A stretch of 39,318 bases of DNA from Streptomyces sp. ISL-12. GTDB taxonomy: Bacteria > Actinomycetota > Actinomycetes > Streptomycetales > Streptomycetaceae. The notes under the pieces are model-generated. The model was not told the origin of the DNA and searched no databases. It worked only from the letters and a program-made list of their open reading frames with translations. Below, in pieces: positions 29,702 to 37,024 of the stretch. Position 1 is the first letter of the stretch, and every line of letters begins with the position of its first letter. The stretch is taken from assembly GCF_018614415.1 (NCBI RefSeq), contig NZ_JAGGOO010000117.1, forward strand, positions 1 through 39,318, read 5' to 3'. Both the position numbers and the translations under genes were made by a program.

Positions 29702-31080
29702 GGCAGCCGTCCACCGACCGCGGCCGGCTGGTCCTGGTCCTGGCCCTGGCCGCCGCCGTGACCGTCTTCACCGCGACGGTGCCCCTGCTGCGCGACTGGT
29801 TCGACCTGCGCGTCTACCACGGCACCGTGGACAGCTGGATCCACCACGGCGGCCGGATCTACGACTACCGGGTGCCCGGCACGGCGTACGGCTTCACCTA
29901 CCCGCCGTTCGCGGCCCTCGCCATGCTGCCGATGGCGCTGCTCGGCCTGTCCGCCGCGGTCGTCGTCTGTCTGCTGCTGGACCTGATCGCCCTCACGGCG
30001 GTGCTGCGCATCCTGGCGGACGGCGCCCGGCGGCGGCCGGGCGTCTACGGCTGGGCCCTGACCGTCTGCCTGCTCGCCCTGTTCGAGCCGCTGCGCGACA
30101 CCGTCAGCTTCGGCCAGGTCAACCTGATCCTGCTGGCCCTCGTGCTCACCGACGGATGGCTGCTGGCCACCGGGCGCGGACGGTGGGCGGGTGTCGGCAT
30201 CGGCCTCGCCGCGGCCGTCAAGCTCACCCCCGCGCTCTTCATCGGCCTGCTGCTGCTCGCCCGGCGCTGGCGGGCGGCCGGGGTCGCGACGGCCGTGGCC
30301 GCCGGGGCGACCGCGCTGGCCGCCTGGGCGGTGCCGGACGCCTCCCGCTTCTACTGGACCCACGCGATGTGGGACACCACCCGCGTCGGCCGCCTCGACT
30401 ACGTCTCCAACCAGTCCCTCCAAGGGGTGCTGGCCAGACTCGGCGAATTGGACCGGGCGGTGTGGGCGGCGGCGGTGCTGCTGGTCCTCGGCGTGTGGGC
30501 CCGGCGGACCCGGCGGGCGCTGGCCGCGGCGGACTGGACGGCGGCCTTCGCCCTGACCGGACTGGCCGCGTGCCTGGTCAGCCCGGTCACCTGGGTGCAC
30601 CACCTGGTGTGGCTGCTGCCGTCCTTCGCGGTGCTGCTGCGCACCGGACACCCGCGCGTCGCGGGCGCCCTGTACGCGGTGCTGTGCACCAGCGTGGTGT
30701 GGCTGTGGACCGACGACGCCTCGGGCGTGGCCGGCTTCCTCGGCGGCAACGCCTACGTCTGGATCACCCTCGGCCTGCTGCTGGCGCTGCCGGCCGGTCA
30801 TTCCTCGCCCGGACGGCCCGCCACCCGCCGCAGCACCAGCGCCACCGCGCCCGCGCCGAACCCGGCCGCGGCCGTGACCGCCCCGGTCTCCGCCCAGCCC
30901 GGCCCGTCCTCGGCCGGCGCCGCCACCGCGACCGGTTCGGCCGACGGCTCCGGTCCCGGCCGCGACCGCGCGCGGGGGGCGTCCAGCGAGCCCACCGGAT
31001 CGACCCGCCCGGCCGACGCGAACCCCCAGTCCAGCAGCGAGCGCGCCTCCTCGTACACGGCGAAGGCGCCGCCTTCCTGA
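29698..31080 (+). CDS. GT87-family mannosyltransferase with an antisense-encoded C-terminal tail
   Basis: A 460-residue GT-C glycosyltransferase of the GT87 type (PimE-like alpha-1,2-mannosyltransferases). The motifs are LRVYHGTVDSWIHHGGRIYD (GT87 acidic loop), YGFTYPPFAALAMLP, FGQVNLILLALVL, LAAAVKLTPALFIGLLLLA and SPVTWVHHLVWLLP. About ten hydrophobic helices end near residue 365. The frame then stays open for 94 more residues of Ala/Pro/Ser/Thr/Gly-rich sequence (367-460), encoded on the strand opposite the 3' end of the carboxypeptidase gene. The start overlaps the previous stop (ATGA), so both enzymes are coupled. The domain call is good; whether the tail is functional or simply an unterminated frame is open. 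Confidence 0.82.
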   Translation: MRQPSTDRGRLVLVLALAAAVTVFTATVPLLRDWFDLRVYHGTVDSWIHHGGRIYDYRVPGTAYGFTYPPFAALAMLPMALLGLSAAVVVCLLLDLIALTAVLRILADGARRRPGVYGWALTVCLLALFEPLRDTVSFGQVNLILLALVLTDGWLLATGRGRWAGVGIGLAAAVKLTPALFIGLLLLARRWRAAGVATAVAAGATALAAWAVPDASRFYWTHAMWDTTRVGRLDYVSNQSLQGVLARLGELDRAVWAAAVLLVLGVWARRTRRALAAADWTAAFALTGLAACLVSPVTWVHHLVWLLPSFAVLLRTGHPRVAGALYAVLCTSVVWLWTDDASGVAGFLGGNAYVWITLGLLLALPAGHSSPGRPATRRSTSATAPAPNPAAAVTAPVSAQPGPSSAGAATATGSADGSGPGRDRARGASSEPTGSTRPADANPQSSSERASSYTAKAPPS

Positions 31081-31979
31081 GGGTTCATCACCGTCACCAG
31101 CAGGGTCCGTCCGTCGCGCCGGGCGGCGGCGACGAGGGTGTGCCCGGCGCCGCTGGTGTAGCCGTTCTTGACGCCGACCAGCCCCGGGTACGCGGCGACC
31201 CCGTCCGCGCCGGTCAGCAGCCGGTTGGTGTTCTCGATCGGGTACACGTCTCCGCCGCCGCCCGGGAAGAGGGCAGCGGCCCGGGCGCAGTACCGGGCGA
31301 ACTCCGGGTTGCGCAGCCCCGCCCGGCCGAACAGCGTCAGGTCGAAGGCGGACGAGACCTGGCCCGGCGCGTCATAGCCGTCGGGCGAGCGCACCTCCGT
31401 GTCGCGGGCGCCCAGCGCGCGGGCCTTGGCCTGCATCCGGGCGGCCGCCTCGCGCCAGCCGCCGCTGAGCGCGGCCAGCACGTGCACGGCGTCGTTGCCG
31501 GAGTTGAGGAACACCCCGTTCCACAGGTCGGCGACCCGGTAGGTACGCCCCTCGGCGACCCCGACCAGGCTGCTGCCGGGGCCGACCCGGGCCAGTTCCT
31601 CGGGACGCACCTCGTGGCGGATGCCGCCCGGCAGCACGGGCAGCACCGTGAGGGCGAACAGCGTCTTCAGGGTGGAGGCGGGCGGCAGCCTGCGGTGCGC
31701 GTCGTGCGCGGCCAGCACATCGCCGCTGCCGGCGTCGGCCACCACCCAGGACAGACCGGAGACATCGGGGAGCCCCGGCGCCCCGGGGCGCGGGCGGACC
31801 TGGGTGCCGGAGCGGTACAGCAGGCCCGGCTGCGGTGCCACCGCCCGGGGTCCGGCGGCCGGGCCGGGGTCCGGCGGCCGGGTGCGGACCGCCGCCGCGG
31901 CGGGCGCCAGGGCCAGCAGCCCCAACGCGCAGAGTGCGCATCCGGACAGGGCCAGCCGGGATGAGAATCCGATAGTCAT
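30798..31979 (-). CDS. D-alanyl-D-alanine carboxypeptidase (DacA/PBP5 type)
   Basis: A 393-residue secreted or membrane-anchored penicillin-binding protein of peptidase family S11, trimming the terminal D-Ala from peptidoglycan. The N-terminal signal peptide (about 1-30) is followed by the catalytic domain. It has Ser102-x2-Lys105 (PASTLKTLF), Ser160-Gly-Asn162 (LNSGNDAVH) and the third motif as Lys271-Asn-Gly273 (VGVKNGYTSGAG) instead of the usual KTG. A linker rich in Pro and Ala and a C-terminal hydrophobic segment (about 360-385) would anchor it. Its last 283 bp overlap, on the other strand, the end of the GT87 gene. The rho paralogue lies upstream on the same strand, 108 bp away. Confidence 0.9.
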   Translation of the reverse strand: MTIGFSSRLALSGCALCALGLLALAPAAAAVRTRPPDPGPAAGPRAVAPQPGLLYRSGTQVRPRPGAPGLPDVSGLSWVVADAGSGDVLAAHDAHRRLPPASTLKTLFALTVLPVLPGGIRHEVRPEELARVGPGSSLVGVAEGRTYRVADLWNGVFLNSGNDAVHVLAALSGGWREAAARMQAKARALGARDTEVRSPDGYDAPGQVSSAFDLTLFGRAGLRNPEFARYCARAAALFPGGGGDVYPIENTNRLLTGADGVAAYPGLVGVKNGYTSGAGHTLVAAARRDGRTLLVTVMNPQEGGAFAVYEEARSLLDWGFASAGRVDPVGSLDAPRARSRPGPEPSAEPVAVAAPAEDGPGWAETGAVTAAAGFGAGAVALVLRRVAGRPGEE

Positions 31980-32087
31980 ACCGCAAACGTAGGAATGGGT
32001 CGGCCCGGCGCCCCGCTGCCAGGGCCGAGTGGCCGGGGACTGGCACCCGGATGCCGCACGGGCGGCGAGGTGAGGAGCGGCGGACCG

Positions 32088-33230
32088 TCAGCCGGTGGCG
32101 GGCAGCGTCGGCTGGACGCGGCGCAGGAAGGCGGCGTTGTCCGGCGTCTCGCGCATGCGCTCGATGAGCGTCTCCAGGCCGCCGTGTCCGTCCCGCGAAC
32201 GCAGCGCCCGCCGCAGCCCCGCCACGGCCGTCAACTCGGCCGGGGACAGCAGCAGTTCCTCCCGCCGGGTGCCGGAGCCGTCGATGTCCACGGCCGGGAA
32301 GAGGCGGCGGGAGGCCGGCTCACGGCTCAGCCGCAGTTCCATGTTGCCGGTGCTCTTGAGCTCCTCGAAGAAGAACTCGTCGGCCCGGGAACCGGTCTCC
32401 ACCAGCGCGGTGGCGAGGATGGTGAGCGAGCCGCCCTCCTCGGCCTGCCGGGCGGCGCCGAAGAAGCGCTTGGGTCCGGTCAGCGAGCCCGCGTCGACAC
32501 CGCCGCTGAGGGTGCGGCCGCCCGGACCGGCGGCGTTGTTGTGCGCCCGGCACAGCCGGGTCAGCGAGTCGAGCAGGACGACGACGTCCTCACCGGCCTC
32601 GACGAGCCGTTTGGCCCGTTCGATCACCAGCTCGGCCAGGGCGATGTGCTGCTTGGGCGTCCGGTCGAAGGTCGAGGCGTAGACCTCGCCACGCACCGAG
32701 CGCCGCATGTCGGTGACCTCCTCGGGCCGCTCGTCGAGCAGCAGGACCATCAGCCGGCACTCGGGGTGGTTGCCGGTCACGGCGGCCGCGATCTGCTGGA
32801 GGAGTACGGTCTTGCCGGTCTTCGGCGGGGCCACGAGCAGACCGCGCTGCCCCTTCCCGACCGGGGCCAGCAGGTCCAGGACGCGTCCGGCGAGACCCGC
32901 CGCCGGGTGTTCGAGGCGCAGCCGCTGGTGCGGGTGGAGCGGCGTCAGATCGGCGAAGTGCCGGCGCGCGGCCGGCCGTTGCGGGGTACGGCCGTTGATC
33001 CGGACGACGTCGGTCAGGGTGCGCCGGTCGCCGTGTACGCCTTCGACGAGATCGCCCTTGCGCAGTCCGTACCGGCGGATCAGCGCGGTGGGGAGCTGCA
33101 CGTCCGCGGGGGTGGGCAGCAGACCGGCGGTGCGCAGGTGGCCCTTGCCGCCCGTGTCCAGGTCGAGGACGCCGCTGACGGTCTCGGCCGGGGCCTGCTG
33201 GACGGGAGGGTGTTCGATCGTGGTGGTCAT
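32088..33230 (-). CDS. Short paralogue of transcription termination factor Rho
   Basis: A 380-residue hexameric RNA helicase of the Rho family. Residues about 17-85 form the RNA-binding domain (GVLDLDTGGKGHLRTAG and RYGLRKGDLVEGVH). The ATPase core has Walker A APPKTGKT (134-141), Walker B VVVLLDS (216-222), the LSGGVDAGSL Q-loop (241-250), TGPKRFFGAARQAEEGGSL and GTRREELLL. The long N-terminal insertion typical of the housekeeping Streptomyces Rho (usually well over 600 residues) is missing, so this is an extra copy. Asp221, Ser222 and Arg225, equivalent to bicyclomycin-contact residues of E. coli Rho, are kept. AAGGA lies 6 bp before the ATG. The 250-bp leader is pyrimidine-rich. Confidence 0.9.
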   Translation of the reverse strand: MTTTIEHPPVQQAPAETVSGVLDLDTGGKGHLRTAGLLPTPADVQLPTALIRRYGLRKGDLVEGVHGDRRTLTDVVRINGRTPQRPAARRHFADLTPLHPHQRLRLEHPAAGLAGRVLDLLAPVGKGQRGLLVAPPKTGKTVLLQQIAAAVTGNHPECRLMVLLLDERPEEVTDMRRSVRGEVYASTFDRTPKQHIALAELVIERAKRLVEAGEDVVVLLDSLTRLCRAHNNAAGPGGRTLSGGVDAGSLTGPKRFFGAARQAEEGGSLTILATALVETGSRADEFFFEELKSTGNMELRLSREPASRRLFPAVDIDGSGTRREELLLSPAELTAVAGLRRALRSRDGHGGLETLIERMRETPDNAAFLRRVQPTLPATG

Positions 33231-33487
33231 GAGGGGTCCTTTCGAGGACGGTGAACGAGACGAGCGCGTGGGGAGGGGGGAGAGGCCGTGCGGGCCGGGC
33301 CCAGAGGGCATGCCTGCGGACGGCGGGAAACAGCACCTCGGCGACGACGGGAGGACCCGCTCGCGGGGTGGTGTGGAAAAGCCGACGCTCCGAACGGAAC
33401 GGACGGGAGGTCTCGGCGAACCGAGAGAAGAACGGCACCGGCGCCTCGCAGGAAAGGGAGGCGTGCACGTGTGCTGAGTACATCGTA
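33231..33487 (-). promoter_or_regulatory. Long pyrimidine-rich rho leader with promoter
   Basis: About 250 bp separate the rho start from a TACGAT hexamer (33487-33482, minus strand), a plausible -10. The transcribed strand is dominated by C and T with few G runs, including several YC-rich stretches between 33280 and 33470. This is the composition of Rho-utilisation sites, so autogenous termination in the leader is likely by analogy with other rho genes. A matching -35 is not clear. Confidence 0.45.
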
Positions 33488-33508
33488 CCACTACCGGCGA
33501 GGCACCGC

Positions 33509-33514
33509 TAGGCT
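33509..33514 (+). promoter_or_regulatory. -10 element of a leaderless methyltransferase mRNA
   Basis: TAGGCT fits the actinobacterial -10 pattern TANNNT, and the ATG at 33521 begins exactly 6 bp after it. This is the spacing of leaderless transcripts. No ribosome binding site is present before the ATG. Confidence 0.5.
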
Positions 33515-33520
33515 GACCCG

Positions 33521-34243
33521 ATGTCCCGCCCCGAGGCTCCCACCCTGCGTGAACTCGCCGTCCAGGCACTGTCGTCGGTCGAGCACGGCTACGACCTGCT
33601 GGCCCCGAAGTTCGACCACACCCCGTACCGCACCTCACAACGGGTGCTCGACGCCGTGGCCTCCGCGCTGCTGCCGCTGGGCCCCTTCGAGGCGGGCCTG
33701 GACCTGTGCTGCGGCACCGGCGCGGGCATGGACGTCCTGGCCCGCCTGTGCCGCGGGAGCGCCACGGGCGTCGACTTCAGCGCGGGCATGCTGGAGGTGG
33801 CCCGGCGGCCGGTCCGCCCCGCCGGGCCGACGGTCTCCTGGGTCCGCGCCGACGCCCGCGCCCTGCCGTTCACCGAGGCGTTCGACCTCGTGGTGAGCTT
33901 CGGCGCGTTCGGCCACTTCCTGCCCCGGGAACTGCCGGGACTGTTCGACCAGGTGTACTCCGCGCTGCGGCCGGGCGGCTGCTTCGCCTTCCCGCTCGGA
34001 GCACCGCCGCGGCCGGGCTCCCGGGCCTACTGGGCGCTGCTCGGCTTCGACGCGGCGATGCGGGTGCGCAACGCCGTGTGGCGACCGCCGTTCGTCATGT
34101 ACTACCGGACCTTCCGGCTCGGCGACGTGCGCCGGGAACTGGTCCGGGCCGGGTTCCAGGTCGACCTGCGGCCCCTGCCGGGCTCCGGGCGGCGGCCCGA
34201 CGGCGCTCCGCGCGCCCGCCTGGTCACCGCCCGCAGACCCTGA
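33521..34243 (+). CDS. Class I SAM-dependent methyltransferase
   Basis: A 240-residue methyltransferase with the Rossmann SAM-binding fold. Motif I is GLDLCCGTGAGMDVLA (about 59-74), the acidic end of beta-2 is ATGVDFSAGMLEVAR, and motif IV/post-motif regions are FDLVVSFGAFGHFLP and LRPGGCFAFPLG. It resembles the ubiquinone/UbiE-like and Methyltransf_11/25 groups, so a small-molecule substrate is likely. The start is ATG at 33521, probably translated from a leaderless mRNA. It is divergent from rho (290 bp between starts) and convergent with the acetyl xylan esterase gene, with 3 bp between the stops. The substrate is unknown. Confidence 0.88.
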   Translation: MSRPEAPTLRELAVQALSSVEHGYDLLAPKFDHTPYRTSQRVLDAVASALLPLGPFEAGLDLCCGTGAGMDVLARLCRGSATGVDFSAGMLEVARRPVRPAGPTVSWVRADARALPFTEAFDLVVSFGAFGHFLPRELPGLFDQVYSALRPGGCFAFPLGAPPRPGSRAYWALLGFDAAMRVRNAVWRPPFVMYYRTFRLGDVRRELVRAGFQVDLRPLPGSGRRPDGAPRARLVTARRP

Positions 34244-34246
34244 CGG

Positions 34247-35215
34247 TCAGAGCCGGCCGCTCAGCCAGCGCACCTTGGCGGCCTCCTGGAAGGGACCGCC
34301 GCCCTCGTGGTCGTTGAACTCGTAGACCTCGATGTCCTTGTCCTCGTGGGCCCAGGCGTTGAAGGCCGCGAACACCGTCGAGGGCGGGCAGGTCATGTCC
34401 TCCAGCGCCGCCGAGAACAGCGCGGGGGCCCGGCCGCGGGCCGCGAAGTGCACCCCGTCGAAGTAGGACAGCGTCCGCCGGACGTCCTGGGCGCGGCCCC
34501 GGTGCGTCTTCAGGTACAGGCCGATCTCCCGGTAGGGGTGCCGGTCGGTGAGCGTGGTCGCGCGCGGGAAGTCGCACAGGAACGGCACGTCGGGCGCGAC
34601 CGCCGTCAGGTCCGGCACCAGACCGCCCACGGCGACGGTGATGCCGCCGCCCTGGCTGGCGCCGAGGACGACGGTGCGCGCGGCGTCGGTCAGCGGGTGC
34701 GAGCGGGCCGCCTCGACGGCGCGCACCGCGTCCGTGTACACCCGGCGGTAGTAGTAGTTCTCCGGCGCGTCTATGCCCTTGGTCATGAACCCCGGGTACG
34801 CGGGGGCGCCGCCGACGGGATCGGCCGTACCGCCTCCGCCGCCCCAGCCGCTGCCCTGGCCGCGGGTGTCCATCACGAAGTGCGCCCGGCCGGTGGCGGC
34901 CCACAGCAGGTGCTCGTGCGGCAGGCCGCGTCCGCCGCCGTAGCCGATGTACTCGACGACCAGCGGCAGCGGCTCCTCGGCGTCGGCGGGCAGGTTCAGC
35001 CAGCCCTTCACCGGGTGGCCGCCGAACCCGGCGAACGTCACGTCGTACGTCCGTACCGTGGTCAGCCCCGTGTCGACCGGCTCGAAGCGGGCGTCCAGGT
35101 CGTGTTCGCGGGACTCCTGGAGCGTCTTGCTCCAGAACGCGTCGAAGTCCTCCGGCTCGGGCGCCGCGCTGCGGTAGTCGCGTAGTTCGTCGAGCGGAAG
35201 GTCGAACAGGGCCAT
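34247..35215 (-). CDS. Acetyl xylan esterase / cephalosporin-C deacetylase (AXE1, CE7)
   Basis: A 322-residue alpha/beta-hydrolase of carbohydrate esterase family 7. It has the N-terminal MALFDLPLDELRDYR signature, the oxyanion-hole region VVEYIGYGGGRG (Tyr near 89-92), HFVMDTRGQGSGWG, and the nucleophile Ser187 in VVLGASQGGG. Asp in SAALEDMTCPPSTVFAAFN and His in EFNDHEGGG complete the triad. CE7 enzymes are cytoplasmic and deacetylate imported xylo-oligosaccharides and cephalosporin C; the length is standard. AAAGG precedes the ATG by about 9 bp. An inverted repeat at 35260-35282 lies 45 bp upstream. It fits the polysaccharide-scavenging theme of the window. Confidence 0.92.
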   Translation of the reverse strand: MALFDLPLDELRDYRSAAPEPEDFDAFWSKTLQESREHDLDARFEPVDTGLTTVRTYDVTFAGFGGHPVKGWLNLPADAEEPLPLVVEYIGYGGGRGLPHEHLLWAATGRAHFVMDTRGQGSGWGGGGGTADPVGGAPAYPGFMTKGIDAPENYYYRRVYTDAVRAVEAARSHPLTDAARTVVLGASQGGGITVAVGGLVPDLTAVAPDVPFLCDFPRATTLTDRHPYREIGLYLKTHRGRAQDVRRTLSYFDGVHFAARGRAPALFSAALEDMTCPPSTVFAAFNAWAHEDKDIEVYEFNDHEGGGPFQEAAKVRWLSGRL

Positions 35216-35259
35216 CGAGAACCGCCTTTGGGTGAGGGACGGCGCCGGACCGTCCGGAT

Positions 35260-35282
35260 GATCACACCGTACGTGAGTGATC
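35260..35282. promoter_or_regulatory. Inverted repeat upstream of the acetyl xylan esterase
   Basis: GATCAC-N11-GTGATC has perfect 6-bp arms and lies 45 bp before the esterase start in an AT-richer stretch. The spacer contains a CGTACG palindrome off the symmetry axis. Candidate operator; the regulator is unknown and not adjacent. Confidence 0.45.
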
Positions 35283-35426
35283 GGAGGACTCGCCAGATCC
35301 TGGCCGAAAACTGCCCTCGCCGACGCCGCTGCAGGAGGACTGGCGTCAGGTATCTCCGCTGGTCACGCGCTTCCTGCGGGAATCCGACGTGCCGGGAGGG
35401 GGACCTCGATGGGGAAGGTGATCGGA

Positions 35427-36011
35427 TCAGGCGTCGCGGTGCGACCACTGAGGTTCGGCGCGGGCCCAGGCGCGGTCCCACTCCGCCAGCCGGTGCCGCA
35501 GCGCCACCCGGCGTACCGCGCAGTGCCCCAGGAGGACCACCGCCGCCGAGCCCGCCGTGGCGCACGCGCCCATGGTGGCCGCGTGCCGCCAGACCGTGGC
35601 ACCGTCGGCCGGCGGCGGCACGCCCCGGCCCCGCGTGTCGAGCCACACGGTCACGGTCTCGCCGCGCCGGGTCTCGGCCGGCAGCCGTGCAGAGGTGGTC
35701 CGCGGTGCCTCGCCCGGTTCGCTCCAGCGCACGGTGGCCCGGTAGGAGTGCTGCCCGCCGGACTGCACCGACGGCAGCGTCTCGGGGGTCGTGCCGACCA
35801 CCTCGGCGCGTACCTGCCGGCGCTCGGCCCGCTGCTCGGCGGCGACCGCCCGCGCCTGGCCGTGCGCCCACCACGCCGTGGCCGCTCCCAGCGCCGGGGC
35901 TCCCACCAGCAGCAGTACGGCCACGACCAGGACCGTCCACGCCTCGATCACGTCCGACCGGCGCCGCAGCGGATTGCGCCGCCAGCGCCAGCCGCGCACC
36001 CGGGTTCGCAT
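35427..36011 (-). CDS. Rv1733c-family membrane protein
   Basis: A 194-residue two-helix membrane protein of the type named after M. tuberculosis Rv1733c, common in several copies in Streptomyces. It begins MRTRVRGWRWRRNPLRRRSD, a basic N-terminus, then a hydrophobic helix (about 24-46), an external domain with RATVRWSEPGEAPRTTSARL and ETVTVWLDTRG, and a second helix (about 145-165). AGGAGG lies 5 bp before the ATG at 36011, which rules out the start 17 codons upstream. Function unknown; the mycobacterial relative is hypoxia-induced. GGGTAC copies and a palindrome lie about 90 bp upstream. Confidence 0.82.
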   Translation of the reverse strand: MRTRVRGWRWRRNPLRRRSDVIEAWTVLVVAVLLLVGAPALGAATAWWAHGQARAVAAEQRAERRQVRAEVVGTTPETLPSVQSGGQHSYRATVRWSEPGEAPRTTSARLPAETRRGETVTVWLDTRGRGVPPPADGATVWRHAATMGACATAGSAAVVLLGHCAVRRVALRHRLAEWDRAWARAEPQWSHRDA

Positions 36012-36100
36012 CTCGTCCTCCTCGCCGTCGCCGCGGCCGGAGGACCGGACGGCCGGCCGCACGGCTTCCCGGGCCGCCGGTCCCTCGGCGTCCCGCCCGC

Positions 36101-36116
36101 GTACGAGTACCCGTAC
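36101..36116. promoter_or_regulatory. Palindrome upstream of the Rv1733c-like gene
   Basis: GTACGAGTACCCGTAC is a 16-bp near-perfect palindrome (14 of 16 bases symmetric), 90 bp before the start at 36011. On the minus strand it contains GGGTAC, and a second GGGGTACC lies 18 bp further upstream, but a GNNTN element at correct SigB spacing is absent. Confidence 0.35.
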
Positions 36117-36259
36117 GGTTCTGGTACCCCGTCCGGCCGGTCCCGCTCACCGCGCCGCCCGCCACGCCGGACGGCCGCTCCGCGCCGCCGCTCAGGTGCC
36201 CAGCCGCGGGACGGGAAAACGCGGCCGGAAAGCACAGGCGGCGTTCTTCGGGGTGCGGC

Positions 36260-37024
36260 TCAGCCGAAGCGCTCGATACGGATCCGGTCGACCGGCTGCC
36301 CGGACGCCACCAGCAGCCGCGAGGCGTGCTCGGCGAAGGAGTTGGACCCGCACACGTACGCCTCCCAGCCACCGGCCGGCCGCTCGGCCAGCAGCGGCGC
36401 CAGGTGCGCGGCCGTCAGCCGGCCCACGGGCGTCCCCTGCGGCGCGGACCGGGTGAACACCCGCGTCGTCTCCGCGCCGTACTCCCGCGCGTAGAGCAGG
36501 TCCTCGGGACTGCGCGCGGACACCACCAGCCGCAGCGGCACCGACAGGTTCCGCGCCCGGTGGTGCCGCACCATCGACATCAGCGGTACGACGCCGGAAC
36601 CGGCGCCGATCAGCAGCGCGGGCCGGTCGCCCGGCCAGGCGAAGAACCCGCTCAGCGGTCCGCGCACCGCCACCTGGTCACCGGGCCGGGCCACCGTGTG
36701 GAACCAGCCGGAGACCTCGCCGTCCGCCACCCGGTCCAGGGTCAGCTCGATGTGCCCGGAGCCGTCCGGCGCCGAGGCCAGGGAGTAGTGGCGCTGGGCC
36801 GTGTACCCGTCCTCGGCGGTGAGCCGCAGCAGCAGGTGCTGACCGGGCAGATGACCGGCCCAGCCGGGCACCGCGAACCGGAACGTGGCCGCGCGCGGCG
36901 TCTCCCGGCGGATCTCGGTGAGCGTGGCGGTCTGCCAGCGGGCCGCGACCTGCTCGTCCACGGCGATCCGCCCGGGCACGGCGAACCGCGTGCGCGGCAC
37001 GGGGGAGACGGCCTGCTCAGTCAC
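36260..37024 (-). CDS. Ferredoxin-NADP reductase-family flavoprotein
   Basis: A 254-residue FAD- and NAD(P)H-dependent reductase with the FNR fold. The FAD motif is RHYSLAS (78-84, with Arg-x-Tyr-Ser), the nucleotide motif LLIGAGSGVVPLMSMVRHH (137-155), and the C-terminus VCGSNSFAEHASRLL ending in ERFG. There is no [2Fe-2S] ferredoxin domain. It starts with GTG and overlaps the 3' end of the molybdoenzyme gene by 8 bp (37017-37024), so both are translationally coupled. The most direct reading is that it carries electrons between NAD(P)H and the molybdoenzyme, a role filled by a heme membrane protein (MsrQ) in the E. coli MsrPQ system. Confidence 0.9.
   Translation of the reverse strand: MTEQAVSPVPRTRFAVPGRIAVDEQVAARWQTATLTEIRRETPRAATFRFAVPGWAGHLPGQHLLLRLTAEDGYTAQRHYSLASAPDGSGHIELTLDRVADGEVSGWFHTVARPGDQVAVRGPLSGFFAWPGDRPALLIGAGSGVVPLMSMVRHHRARNLSVPLRLVVSARSPEDLLYAREYGAETTRVFTRSAPQGTPVGRLTAAHLAPLLAERPAGGWEAYVCGSNSFAEHASRLLVASGQPVDRIRIERFG

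Noticed and set aside
32590..33483. Open frame starting in the rho leader (MYSAHVHASLSCEAP) that could be an upstream leader peptide.
   Set aside because: It continues far into rho in another frame with typical shadow composition, and its ATG overlaps the presumed -10 hexamer, so it would not be on the transcript.
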